64,000 nt of DNA from Microgenomates group bacterium (GTDB lineage: Bacteria > Patescibacteriota > Microgenomatia > UBA1406 > GWC2-37-13): the NCBI GenBank assembly GCA_029906985.1, contig JARYMT010000001.1, positions 193,223-257,222 of the forward strand. Reading direction: 5' to 3'. Positions 24,656-32,833 of this stretch are shown here, in pieces. The translations under genes were made by a program, and so were the position numbers. The notes below the pieces were generated by a model, which made no database searches, was not told the DNA's origin, and worked only from the letters and a program-made list of their open reading frames with translations. How positions within the stretch are numbered: position 1 is the first letter of the stretch; every line of letters starts with the position of its first letter.

Positions 24656-25922
24656 AGGGATGCATTGTCCATCATGTAATATCTTGGTAAAGGATAAGTT
24701 TTCACAAGTTAAAAATATTACAAAAATTATTGCTGATTACAAAACCCAAGAGGCAAAGATCTTTTATCAGGGTGATATTTCAACTGAAAAACTTAATCAA
24801 TTGATTAAACCATACGGTTATATGATTGTTGATGAGGTAAAAGAGGATAAAAATTTTTTAAATAATATTTTTGAATTTTTAGCGATTTCAACAATTTTAT
24901 TTTTTGGTTATTTGATTTTGAAAGAGTTTAATTTATGGCCATCTTTTTCTTATTCTAATTTGTCCTTGCCTTTAGTATTTATTTTAGGTCTGATTGCTTC
25001 AACCTCAACCTGTATGGCAACTGCTGGAGCTTTGTATTTATCGATTGCTAAAAGCAAAAACGATTGGCCAACAGCATTAAGTTTTAATACTGGTCGAGTT
25101 TTATCGTATTTTTTATTTGGAGTAATTTTTGGATTTTTAGGTAAAACAATTTCAACCTCTGTATATTTAGGAGGAATGTTAACTTTAATTATTGCTCTTT
25201 TAATGATTTTTTTAGGTCTTGATATGGCAGGAATTTTTTCTTGGCAAAAATATTTTGGTTTAAATACTGGAAGAATTTTTGAATTTTTTGATGAAAAATT
25301 AAAAAAATATCCTCGGAAAATGCCTTTTTTTCTTGGATTGATAACCTATTTTTTACCATGCGGTTTTACTCAATCTGTTCAAGTTTATGTAATGAGTTTA
25401 GCTAATCCTTGGTTGTCAGGAGTTTATATGATGGTTTTTGCAATAGGAACAGTCCCTCTTTTAATGATGATAAATTTGGCTTTAAATATAAGACAATCTA
25501 ATTTTTATCAATATTTTCTAAAAATTATGGGAGTGTTGGTTTTTTTTGTCGGCGCTTCATATATTTTTAATTTTTTAACTCTTTTTAATCTAAATTATTT
25601 TGAGAGAATATTTTCAAAAAATAGTTTAAAAATAAAAAATGTTGAGATGCTAGATGGAAAACAAATAATAAAGATGGATGTTGTTTCATCTGGTTACCAA
25701 CCAAATAGCTTTGCTGTTAAAAAAAATGTTCCAGTTAAATGGATTGTCAATGGAGTTAATGTTTTGGGGTGTCAAGAGTATTTTGTTGTGCCATCATTGG
25801 GTATTTCTCAAGCGCTAAAGGAAGGAGAGAATATTTTTGAGTTTACTGCAAAAGATGATAAGCCAATTTATTTTTCTTGCGGAATGGGAATGTATCGGGG
25901 TAAAATAGAAGTAATAAATTAA
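24630..25922 (+). CDS. HMA - sulfite-exporter-like (SafE) - cupredoxin fusion protein
   Basis: The 430-residue protein has three parts: an HMA domain (GMHCPSC, C13 and C16; 1-70), a six-helix TauE/SafE/DsbD-like membrane domain (about 80-325) with STSTCMATAGALYLS and YFLPCGFTQSVQVYVMSLANP, and a C-terminal cupredoxin-like domain (about 335-430) containing GCQEYFVV and SCGMGMYRG (Cys and Met ligands). Such a layout suits moving Cu(I) or electrons across the membrane. It overlaps copA by 26 nt and is in the CsoR operon, so a copper-handling role is likely. Confidence 0.88.
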   Translation: MKQKKLKIKGMHCPSCNILVKDKFSQVKNITKIIADYKTQEAKIFYQGDISTEKLNQLIKPYGYMIVDEVKEDKNFLNNIFEFLAISTILFFGYLILKEFNLWPSFSYSNLSLPLVFILGLIASTSTCMATAGALYLSIAKSKNDWPTALSFNTGRVLSYFLFGVIFGFLGKTISTSVYLGGMLTLIIALLMIFLGLDMAGIFSWQKYFGLNTGRIFEFFDEKLKKYPRKMPFFLGLITYFLPCGFTQSVQVYVMSLANPWLSGVYMMVFAIGTVPLLMMINLALNIRQSNFYQYFLKIMGVLVFFVGASYIFNFLTLFNLNYFERIFSKNSLKIKNVEMLDGKQIIKMDVVSSGYQPNSFAVKKNVPVKWIVNGVNVLGCQEYFVVPSLGISQALKEGENIFEFTAKDDKPIYFSCGMGMYRGKIEVIN

Positions 25923-25941
25923 ATTAGAAATTTAAAATCAT
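25921..25941. repeat. Heptamer array filling the gap before the thioredoxin-like gene
   Basis: Three 7-mers, AAATTAG, AAATTTA, AAATCAT, occupy almost exactly the space between the stop at 25922 and the ATG at 25943. Confidence 0.6.
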
Positions 25942-25942
25942 T

Positions 25943-26338
25943 ATGGAAAAAAAACTTGTTGCAACAATTTCAGTTTTATCAGTGATTATATTAGTTTTGG
26001 GATATATAATTTTTGGCTCGCAAAGTAAAAAAACTACTCAAATAAAAATACCTTCAAAAAACGAGATTGTTTTTTATTATGGAGCTACTTGTCCTCATTG
26101 TAAGGATGTTGAGGAATGGATGAAAAAAAATAAGGTTGAGGAGAAAATAAAAATTGAAAAAAAAGAAGTTTATGAAAATCAAAACAATGCTCAAGAATTG
26201 GAACAAGTGGCTGAAGCTTGTGGTTTAGACACTTCATCAATTGGTGTACCTTTGTTATGGGCTGATGGAAAATGTTATATTGGGACGCCGGATGTTGAAA
26301 AAATATTAGCAGAAAAAATTAATTTAAAAGCTAATTAA
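25943..26338 (+). CDS. Membrane-anchored thioredoxin-like protein
   Basis: The 131-residue protein has one N-terminal membrane helix (about 6-24), then a thioredoxin/glutaredoxin-like domain with GATCPHCKDVEEWM (C50, C53) and a cis-Pro loop GVPLLWADGKCYIG. A third Cys (in GKCYIG) may bind metal. It probably faces the cell exterior and exchanges disulfides with the neighbouring membrane proteins of the copper operon. It follows the HMA-SafE-cupredoxin gene by 20 nt. Confidence 0.88.
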   Translation: MEKKLVATISVLSVIILVLGYIIFGSQSKKTTQIKIPSKNEIVFYYGATCPHCKDVEEWMKKNKVEEKIKIEKKEVYENQNNAQELEQVAEACGLDTSSIGVPLLWADGKCYIGTPDVEKILAEKINLKAN

Positions 26339-26339
26339 A

Positions 26340-26861
26340 ATGTCAATTAAAAAAACAATTAAGTCAATTTTTATAATCTTTTTAAGCTATTTATTTTCAG
26401 CGGTTTTTAATAAATCTTTTGCTGTCTGCCCGTTGTGTACCGTGGCAGTTGGCGCCGGTGTTGGTTTATGTCGGTATTTAGGAATTGATGATACAATATC
26501 TGGAGTTTGGATTGGGGGGCTAATAGTTTCAATGGGTTTTTGGCTGGCGGATTTTTTAGGAAAGAAAAAAATAAAAATTAATTTTCTTGAATTTTGGTCA
26601 ATTTTATTAATGTTTTTATTAATTTACCCATTTTTGTACTGGGGAAAACTAATTGGTATTGCCGGTAATACTTTATGGGGAATAGATAAATTAGTTTTGG
26701 GAGTTATTAGCGGATCTGTGGTGTTTTTTTTGGCGGTCTTCACTGATAAATTTTTGCGAAAAAAAAATAATAATAAGGTTTATATTTATTATCAAAAAGT
26801 GATTATTCCTCTTTTATATTTGGCGCTTTTAAGTTTAATATTTTATGAAATAACTTGTTAA
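26340..26861 (+). CDS. Polytopic membrane protein with conserved CPLC motif
   Basis: The 173-residue protein has an N-terminal helix (about 8-24), then AVCPLCTVAVGAGVGLCRYLGIDD (C30, C33, C44) and three or four further helices. The CXXC directly after the first helix and the following Gly-rich GAGVGLCR motif suggest a membrane thiol-redox or metal-binding protein; I do not know an experimentally described relative. The start is 1 nt after the thioredoxin-like gene, so it is co-expressed with it in the copper operon. Confidence 0.8.
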   Translation: MSIKKTIKSIFIIFLSYLFSAVFNKSFAVCPLCTVAVGAGVGLCRYLGIDDTISGVWIGGLIVSMGFWLADFLGKKKIKINFLEFWSILLMFLLIYPFLYWGKLIGIAGNTLWGIDKLVLGVISGSVVFFLAVFTDKFLRKKNNNKVYIYYQKVIIPLLYLALLSLIFYEITC

Positions 26862-26900
26862 AAATTGGTTAATCAATAATTATCAGTTTTAAAATTATTT

Positions 26901-27446
26901 ATGAAAAATTTAGATATCAATCAATTTTTGGAAAAAATTAAAAAAATGGAAAAAGGAGAGAGGCTTGATTTATCATCTGATGAGGATTTGTCAATTGGAA
27001 TAATGAATTTGATCTCAATGGAAGAGCATTTTTTCTTTACTTATAACAAAACCGGTGATGAGAAATATCTGGATTTATTGAATGAAGTTAGGGAAATGAG
27101 AAAAAGCTTACTAAAAATGATTATTAAGGATTATGAGGGGGAGGTCTGGTGTATTTCCAAACATTTGCTAGCAGCTTCAATGAGATTAATGGAGGTGGGA
27201 ACAAAGTATTTAACTAAAGGTGATAAAAAAAACGCTTCTGATTTATTTAAAAAATCTTACCAGTTATATAGTTTGTTTTGGGGTTTAAATTTAGGTGTTG
27301 TAAAAGCAAATGATGTTAAACAAAGTCAAAAAGATGAGGTTAAATTTATCACTGATGATGAAAAACCAAAAGTTAAAAATAAAGCTTCAATTTTTGAGAA
27401 ATTAGGGGAGTTAGTAAAAAAAGCGATTGATTGCTGTCGGGAATGA
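26901..27446 (+). CDS. Hypothetical helical protein, probable copper-operon member
   Basis: The 181-residue cytoplasmic protein is largely alpha-helical. It resembles a small helical-bundle scaffold, with AVWCIS-type Cys (in EVWCISKHLLAASMRL) and a terminal pair DCCRE. I do not recognise the family. It starts 39 nt after the membrane protein and has no promoter of its own that I can see, so it may be the last gene of the copper operon. The fluoride riboswitch begins ~33 nt after its stop. Confidence 0.75.
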   Translation: MKNLDINQFLEKIKKMEKGERLDLSSDEDLSIGIMNLISMEEHFFFTYNKTGDEKYLDLLNEVREMRKSLLKMIIKDYEGEVWCISKHLLAASMRLMEVGTKYLTKGDKKNASDLFKKSYQLYSLFWGLNLGVVKANDVKQSQKDEVKFITDDEKPKVKNKASIFEKLGELVKKAIDCCRE

Positions 27447-27467
27447 TTTTTTATTATTCAAATCTGC

Positions 27468-27473
27468 TATAAT
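27468..27473 (+). promoter_or_regulatory. -10 box ahead of the fluoride riboswitch
   Basis: TATAAT at 27468-27473 places the transcription start near 27480, at the 5' edge of the aptamer. I see no good -35 box at 16-18 nt. Confidence 0.5.
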
Positions 27474-27478
27474 TAATA

Positions 27479-27550
27479 AAAGCGATGAGGCTCGCTTAAT
27501 GTCCTTTTTAAAGGACTGATAGCTTCTACTTTATCAGTAGAAGCTTTTTT
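27479..27550 (+). promoter_or_regulatory. Fluoride riboswitch (crcB motif) with terminator platform
   Basis: AAGCG/CGCTT form the first stem, loop ATGAGGCT; GTCC/GGAC form the second stem; then CTGATAGCTTCTAC. The loop GAGGCT pairs with AGCTTC (27521-27526) in the crcB-motif pseudoknot, and the GATGAGGC and CTGAT elements match the known fluoride aptamer. The same AGCTTCTAC also forms the 5' arm of a terminator, so fluoride binding should favour read-through (ON switch). Confidence 0.9.
27521..27550 (+). terminator. Riboswitch-controlled intrinsic terminator
   Basis: AGCTTCTAC (27521-27529), then TTTATCA, GTAGAAGCT and a run of T ending at 27550. The 5' arm is shared with the aptamer pseudoknot, making the two structures mutually exclusive. 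Confidence 0.88.
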
Positions 27551-27552
27551 AT

Positions 27553-28323
27553 ATGAATCTGAAAAAAATTGAAAAAAATTTAGATATTTTAATCGACCTA
27601 CCTTTAATAAAAGAGCATAAAAACCTCTTTTATCAATTCAATTTAATTAAGGAGAAATTAGGAAACAGGGAATTACAAATAGTAGTTTTAGGACAGTTTA
27701 AACGAGGTAAAACTAGTCTTATAAATTCTTTAATTGGGAAAAAATTATTACCAACGTCAGTGGTTCCCTTAACTTCTGTGATTACCATACTCAAATATGG
27801 ACAAAAATCAAAAGCTTTAGTTAAGTTTTTAGATGGTAGAAATGTCTTAATTGAAATAAAAGATTTAGAAAATTATATTACCGAAGAAAAAAATCCTAAA
27901 AATATTAAAAAAGTAGACAAAGTTATCATCGAATATCCTTCTTTGTATTTAAAAGACGGGGTTCAAATTATAGACACACCGGGGGTAGGATCGGTTTATG
28001 AACACAATACAGATGTCGCTTATCAGTTTGTTCCTCAGGCGGATGTAGGGATATTTGTTGTCACTGCTGATCCTCCGATTAGCGAAGCCGAGCTTTCTTT
28101 TTTATCATCAATAAAAAATCATTTGGGGAAAATTATTTTTATTCAAAACAAAATTGATCAGGTTGAAAAAAAAGATTGGGGGGAATCATTGGAGTTTACA
28201 AAAAAAATTATTAAAGAAAAACTAAAAATCAAAAAGCTAAAAATCTATCCTTTATCTTCAAAAACGGCTATCGATGGAAAACTAAACAACGATAAAAAAA
28301 ATTACAAGAAAGCGGATTTTTAG
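27553..28323 (+). CDS. Dynamin-like GTPase, N-terminal GTPase part (frameshifted gene)
   Basis: The 256-residue frame is a dynamin-superfamily GTPase domain: P-loop GQFKRGKTS (47-55), switch I LPTSVVPLTSV (66-76), G3 DTPGVGS (141-147) and G4 NKID (199-202). The ATG is 2 nt after the riboswitch terminator T-run, leaving no room for a separate ribosome site. The frame ends with a TAG shortly after an A8 run (28294-28301). In the -1 frame the sequence continues LQESGFLEFEKTLHNFLMKEKEQ, joining the second frame (28353-29279) into one ~570-residue protein. Bacterial dynamins remodel or tether membranes. Confidence 0.88.
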   Translation: MNLKKIEKNLDILIDLPLIKEHKNLFYQFNLIKEKLGNRELQIVVLGQFKRGKTSLINSLIGKKLLPTSVVPLTSVITILKYGQKSKALVKFLDGRNVLIEIKDLENYITEEKNPKNIKKVDKVIIEYPSLYLKDGVQIIDTPGVGSVYEHNTDVAYQFVPQADVGIFVVTADPPISEAELSFLSSIKNHLGKIIFIQNKIDQVEKKDWGESLEFTKKIIKEKLKIKKLKIYPLSSKTAIDGKLNNDKKNYKKADF

Positions 28324-28352
28324 AATTTGAAAAAACACTCCATAATTTTCTT

Positions 28353-29279
28353 ATGAAAGAAAAAGAGCAAGCTTTAGTTGAGTCAATTTCTACCAAATTA
28401 AAATCTCTTATTAATCAACTAAAACTAATTATTCAATTAGAGATAAAAAGTTCACAAATGCCCCATTTAACCCTAAAAGAAAAATTACAAACTTTTAAAC
28501 AGGAATTAAAAATTATTAAACAACAAAAAGAAGACTCAGAATATATTCTTAGAGGAGAAACAGAAAAAATAGTCAAAGAGGGTTTAATCGAAGACATTGA
28601 TTTATTTAAAAAAAAGGAATTACCCAAAATGGTTTCAGATTTAGAGCAAATATATAAAAACAACCAAAAACTCAATGGCATTGAATTAGCAAAAAGATTT
28701 AATCTTTTTTTAGAAAATTCTATTAAAAAAAAATTTAATGATTGGCGAAAAGCTGAAGAAAAAAAACTTCAAAAATCATTAAAATTTATTTTAAACAGAT
28801 TTACCAAAAGCACGAATCAATCGATAGAAAAAATTATTAACCTTTCGGCTAACTTATTTGATATTTCTTTAGAAAAATTTACAACGGAATTAGAATTAGT
28901 AGAAGAACAAGAATTTAGATTCTCATTTGATGAAATTCAAGTCGAAATAGAAATATTTACTCCAATTTTTTCACGACTACCAAAATTTCTATCCCACCGC
29001 TTTCTCTATCAAAATATTAAAGAAAAAACTGCCGAAGAATTTGACAAACATTGTGGGCGGGTTAGATTTGATTTTCATCAGCGTCTGCTCAAAACAATCA
29101 ACGAATATCAAATTGAATTAGATAGGGTATTTGAAGAGATAATCTCCGAAATAGAAAAAGCAATAATAAAAGGGCTTAAATTAAAACAAAAAACTAAACA
29201 AGAAGCCGATGATTTTTTAAACAAACTTTACTACCAAGAAAAAACTCTCTTACAAATACAAAAGCAATTAACTTTATAA
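28353..29279 (+). CDS. Dynamin-like GTPase, C-terminal stalk part (frameshifted gene)
   Basis: The 308-residue frame is long alpha-helical and coiled-coil (for example TLKEKLQTFKQELKIIKQQKEDSE and the C-terminal TKQEADDFLNKLYYQEKTLLQIQKQ), as in the stalk of bacterial dynamin-like proteins. In the native protein it would begin at about 28302 in the -1 frame, right after the A8 run. If frameshifting does not occur, the ATG at 28353 could start a separate stalk fragment. The gene is followed by a convergent membrane protein gene 9 nt away. Confidence 0.85.
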   Translation: MKEKEQALVESISTKLKSLINQLKLIIQLEIKSSQMPHLTLKEKLQTFKQELKIIKQQKEDSEYILRGETEKIVKEGLIEDIDLFKKKELPKMVSDLEQIYKNNQKLNGIELAKRFNLFLENSIKKKFNDWRKAEEKKLQKSLKFILNRFTKSTNQSIEKIINLSANLFDISLEKFTTELELVEEQEFRFSFDEIQVEIEIFTPIFSRLPKFLSHRFLYQNIKEKTAEEFDKHCGRVRFDFHQRLLKTINEYQIELDRVFEEIISEIEKAIIKGLKLKQKTKQEADDFLNKLYYQEKTLLQIQKQLTL

Positions 29280-29288
29280 AGAAAAATT

Positions 29289-30596
29289 TTACGGTCTTAT
29301 TTTTCGACAAAAATTTTCTTCATTGGGGGGAAGATAAAATGATTTAACCGGCAAGTTAGATTTTATACAATTTAAAATTACTTCAGACCACTGGCGGGTT
29401 GGATCAGATTCATAGGTATATCTTGCTAATTGGTAATATTTTGGTAAAGAACATAAATTCAAAAAAATAATTATCAACAAAGTTGGGATTAATAAAATTT
29501 CTATTTTTGGATAAAAATGTATAATTTGATTAACGACATATAAAGAAAAAACTAGCAACAAAATTAGTATCGGAATTGTATAATAACTAATTCTTACTTC
29601 AGGCCAGACAATAAACGGATGGCGAAAAATCAATATAGTGTTTAAAAAAAATATTTCCAAAATAGCAAGAAAAGTTAAAAAAATTTTAAGCGACTTAATT
29701 TTTTCATTTGATTCTAGTTTAATAAAAAAATAAATTAATAACCCAAAACAAAGAAAGGCTAGTAAACGATTATTACCAAAAAAATATGAAAAAGAATCAA
29801 AAGTAAAAAAAAGCGGGTCGACAATTAAATTAACATCAGAAGGTTGAATTTTATTCATGATCTGATAAAAAAAACTCGGCCAGTAACCGGCAACGGTTTT
29901 GATTAAAAAAGGAGCTAAAAGCAAATTATAAAAAGTATTAATTATGACAGCGGTAATAGCGATTATAAAATATCTTAAAAATCTTTTATCTTTTAGATAT
30001 AGGTAAATAATAAAAAAATCAATAGCAAAGACAAAAGTATAATAGAATCCTTGTCGATCGACTAAAGTTAATAACAAAAAGGGAATTAATAAAAATTTTT
30101 TGTTTTCTAAAATAAAAAAAATACTTAATAATAGAAAAAAACCAGTTAAAATTTTTGCCGACCGAACAACATTTATATTTAGAAAAAAAATTGGAGAGGA
30201 TAAAAAAACAATCATCAAAAGCATCATCGCCGGATAGGATTTATATTTAAAATTTTTTTGGGAAATTCTTAAGGTTAATCCTAAAATTACAATTAAACAA
30301 ATAAAATAAGTAAGTGAATAATAATGAGGCAAATGGAAAAAAGCGCTCCATTTTATAAAATAAGCATCTAAAATATCAAACACATAACTTAGTTCCCGGG
30401 CCTGATACCAACCAAAAAGTTCATTTTTATTGACGTCGAAAACTTTTAATAAAAAAGGCCTTTGATCAATATAAATAGGAATACGAATGAGAGGTTCATA
30501 TTGAATAATTCCTCCGTGTTGGAAGATTAACATCCCGATAAAAAAAACAGCGAAAATCAAAAACGACAAGAAAAACAACCATCGATTTTTAAACAT
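29289..30596 (-). CDS. Hypothetical polytopic membrane protein
   Basis: The 435-residue protein has about ten membrane helices with Phe/Ile/Leu-rich segments and short loops. It opens with an N-terminal helix and an extracellular loop containing DQRPFLLKVFDVNKNELFGWYQARELSYVFDILDAYF, reminiscent of GT-C glycosyltransferases, though the key acidic motif is not obvious. The C-terminal soluble part is short. It is convergent with the dynamin gene. Role unknown. Confidence 0.7.
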   Translation of the reverse strand: MFKNRWLFFLSFLIFAVFFIGMLIFQHGGIIQYEPLIRIPIYIDQRPFLLKVFDVNKNELFGWYQARELSYVFDILDAYFIKWSAFFHLPHYYSLTYFICLIVILGLTLRISQKNFKYKSYPAMMLLMIVFLSSPIFFLNINVVRSAKILTGFFLLLSIFFILENKKFLLIPFLLLTLVDRQGFYYTFVFAIDFFIIYLYLKDKRFLRYFIIAITAVIINTFYNLLLAPFLIKTVAGYWPSFFYQIMNKIQPSDVNLIVDPLFFTFDSFSYFFGNNRLLAFLCFGLLIYFFIKLESNEKIKSLKIFLTFLAILEIFFLNTILIFRHPFIVWPEVRISYYTIPILILLLVFSLYVVNQIIHFYPKIEILLIPTLLIIIFLNLCSLPKYYQLARYTYESDPTRQWSEVILNCIKSNLPVKSFYLPPNEENFCRKIRP

Positions 30597-30806
30597 ATTA
30601 TATTTTTTTTAATCCATCATAAAAATTATAAATAAAAAAAATTTAAAACACAGTTAAAAAAAATTTATTTTTTGGAGGCGAAGATTAAAATCAGAGAAAA
30701 AGGGGAACAGCGCCTTTTTTGGTTTATAATAAAAATTTTTAATTAGATTGCTTAAGCTTTAATGTTATAATTATCTAAATTAAATAATTTTTAAAATATT
30801 AAAAAT
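30597..30806. other. Intergenic region with a possible structured RNA or terminator
   Basis: GGAGGCG (from 30675) and GCGCC followed by six T (30710-30720) can pair around a long A/G-rich loop. TGTTATAAT (about 30762-30770), an extended -10 box, precedes rubrerythrin. I cannot assign a known RNA family. Confidence 0.3.
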
Positions 30807-31373
30807 ATGAAAAGAATAACAATAACTCAACAAAATTTACTTAAAGCAATGGCAGGAGAATCTTTAGCCCGCAACAAATATACCCAATTTGCAAAAATAG
30901 CCAGAAAAGAAGAATATGAATGGATTGCTCAAATATTTGAAGAAACCGCCAATAACGAAAAAGCTCATACTGAAGAAATATACGAACAAATTAACAATCA
31001 CATCGTCGTCTCAACTAATTTAGAAATAAAAGCCTATGGTAAAACCGCTGACAATCTTAAATTAGCCGTCGAGGGTGAACACTACGAGTGGAATATTATG
31101 TATCCGGATTTTGAAAAAGCAGCAATTGGAGAAAAACAATTGGAATCAGCAAGACTTTTTAGCCAAATAAAAAAAGTGGAAGAAAAACACGAAGAACGCT
31201 ATTTAATTATTGCTAAAAAACTTAATAATAAAACACTTTACGATTCTGATACCGAACTGGAATGGAAATGTTTAAATTGCGGTTATATATATAAAGGGAA
31301 AACTCCACCAAAAGAATGCCCGGTTTGTAAAAAACCCTTTACTTGGTATATGCCTTTAAGGTTGGTGAGGTAA
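30807..31373 (+). CDS. rbr: Rubrerythrin
   Basis: The 188-residue protein has a four-helix diiron domain with metal ligands in AGESLARNKY (E18), NNEKAHTEEIY (E51, H54) and VEGEHYEWNIMYPDF, KKVEEKHEERY, then a C-terminal rubredoxin domain (CLNCGYIY and CPVCKKPF). It reduces hydrogen peroxide in the cytoplasm, with electrons from the rubredoxin iron. It fits an anaerobic cell that meets oxygen occasionally, together with the superoxide dismutase at 50.4 kb. The C terminus overlaps a convergent methyltransferase gene by 35 nt. Confidence 0.95.
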   Translation: MKRITITQQNLLKAMAGESLARNKYTQFAKIARKEEYEWIAQIFEETANNEKAHTEEIYEQINNHIVVSTNLEIKAYGKTADNLKLAVEGEHYEWNIMYPDFEKAAIGEKQLESARLFSQIKKVEEKHEERYLIIAKKLNNKTLYDSDTELEWKCLNCGYIYKGKTPPKECPVCKKPFTWYMPLRLVR

Positions 31374-32118
31374 ATCCATAAATATAGCCGGTGCCCGGAT
31401 TAATGCGATCTTTGATCTGTTTGTAGCGAAATCCATTTTTAATTAAAATAGCAATAATTTTTTTATCAGAATTAACTAATAAATTATTATGATATTCGAT
31501 GGCAAATCTTTTAATTTTTTTAAAACTTTTAGGGGTTAAACTCTTTAATATCTCCACTTCAGCCCCTTCGCAATCAATTTTTACCAAATCAATTGGAAAG
31601 CGAATATATTCAGACAGTTTTCTTGCTCGAATTTTTATTTTTTCGGTTACGTCTTTTTTCTTAATGATTGATCCTTGGACATGATATCGATTCAAATAAA
31701 AATTATATTGTTTTTTTAACCCAATTGCTAAATTCTTCACCCTAACGTTTTTAAGACGGTTTAAACTTAAGTTTTCTTTTAACAATAAAAAAACTTTTTT
31801 ATTTGGTTCGAAAGCAAATACTTTGACTTGGGGAAATTTTTTAGCACAAAAAATAGCAAAATCTCCAATCCCCGCTCCCAAATCAATGATTATTTTAGGA
31901 TTTTTTAATTTATTAATTTTGTATTCGTCATTGATAATCGTATCTTTAATAACAATTAAATCCATCAATTGGAAAATTTTAAACCGCATTTTATTTTTCA
32001 GACAAAAAAGACCGTCTTTTTTAAATAAAAATTTTAATAGAACAAAAGGATTTTCTAAATAAAAAGCGATTTTAGTTAAAGCAAATATAGAATAAAAAAT
32101 CTTAATCAGGAAAGCCAT
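31339..32118 (-). CDS. FkbM family methyltransferase
   Basis: The 259-residue protein has a class I SAM-binding core: IIDLGAGIGDFAIFCAKKFPQVKVFAFEPN (motif I and the acidic E ending strand 2), then DLVKIDCEGAEVEILKSL, a hallmark of the FkbM family. A ~50-residue N-terminal extension is hydrophobic and basic and may tether it to the membrane. FkbM-type enzymes O-methylate sugars or natural products; here a surface glycan is a plausible target. It converges on rubrerythrin with overlapping 3' ends. Confidence 0.88.
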   Translation of the reverse strand: MAFLIKIFYSIFALTKIAFYLENPFVLLKFLFKKDGLFCLKNKMRFKIFQLMDLIVIKDTIINDEYKINKLKNPKIIIDLGAGIGDFAIFCAKKFPQVKVFAFEPNKKVFLLLKENLSLNRLKNVRVKNLAIGLKKQYNFYLNRYHVQGSIIKKKDVTEKIKIRARKLSEYIRFPIDLVKIDCEGAEVEILKSLTPKSFKKIKRFAIEYHNNLLVNSDKKIIAILIKNGFRYKQIKDRINPGTGYIYGFTSPTLKAYTK

Positions 32119-32179
32119 TTTTAAATTATACTTATTTTTTGTTATACTAAATAATTATTAATTCATACATAATAAAAAT

Positions 32180-32833
32180 ATGAAAAAATCATTTTTAATA
32201 ATTTCTCTTTTGATAATTTTAAATACCGTATTAACTATCCAAGCAAAAACCCCCGCCGCTGTTAGAAACCAAAATCAAATCCGCACCGAAAATCAACAAG
32301 AGGAACAAAACCTACAAATCCAGACCCAAGAACAAGAAAAATTAGAAAGCACAGTCGAAGCCCAATCCCAGGGAATTCCTAAAAAAATATCTCCAAGAAG
32401 TGAACAGGCGATACAAAATATGAGCGAAGTAGCTAAAAAAGTTGAGGAGCTTTTACAGTTGCGGACAACTCAAGAAGGAATTGGTGAACAGGTAAGAGAA
32501 ATTGCCAGAGAACAAAATCAAGCACAAGAAAAGATAAAAAATCAAATTAACAAACTGGAAATGAGAAACAAAATAACTAAATTTTTATTTGGTCCCGATT
32601 ATCAAGCGTTAAAGGAAATTAAATATGAAATTCAAAAAAATCAAGTAAGGATCAAACAGTTAGAACAAATTAAAAATAAACTTATCAATCAAAGCGAGAT
32701 TGACAAAATTCAAGAGGCGATTAACGCCATAATTCAACAAAATACCACCCTATTAAACAGCGTTAACCTTGAAGAAAAAACAAAAAGTCTTTTTGGCTGG
32801 TTATTAAAATTGTTTAACCGATCTAATCTTTAA
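32180..32833 (+). CDS. Exported coiled-coil protein
   Basis: The 217-residue protein begins with a signal peptide or anchor (about 1-22, ending IQAKTPAA), followed by a Gln/Glu-rich low-complexity stretch (about 28-60) and two long coiled coils (about 75-150 and 155-205). The tail LFGWLLKLFNRSNL is amphipathic. I recognise no enzymatic domain. It may be a structural cell-envelope protein. TATACT at 32143-32148 is a plausible -10 box. Confidence 0.78.
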   Translation: MKKSFLIISLLIILNTVLTIQAKTPAAVRNQNQIRTENQQEEQNLQIQTQEQEKLESTVEAQSQGIPKKISPRSEQAIQNMSEVAKKVEELLQLRTTQEGIGEQVREIAREQNQAQEKIKNQINKLEMRNKITKFLFGPDYQALKEIKYEIQKNQVRIKQLEQIKNKLINQSEIDKIQEAINAIIQQNTTLLNSVNLEEKTKSLFGWLLKLFNRSNL

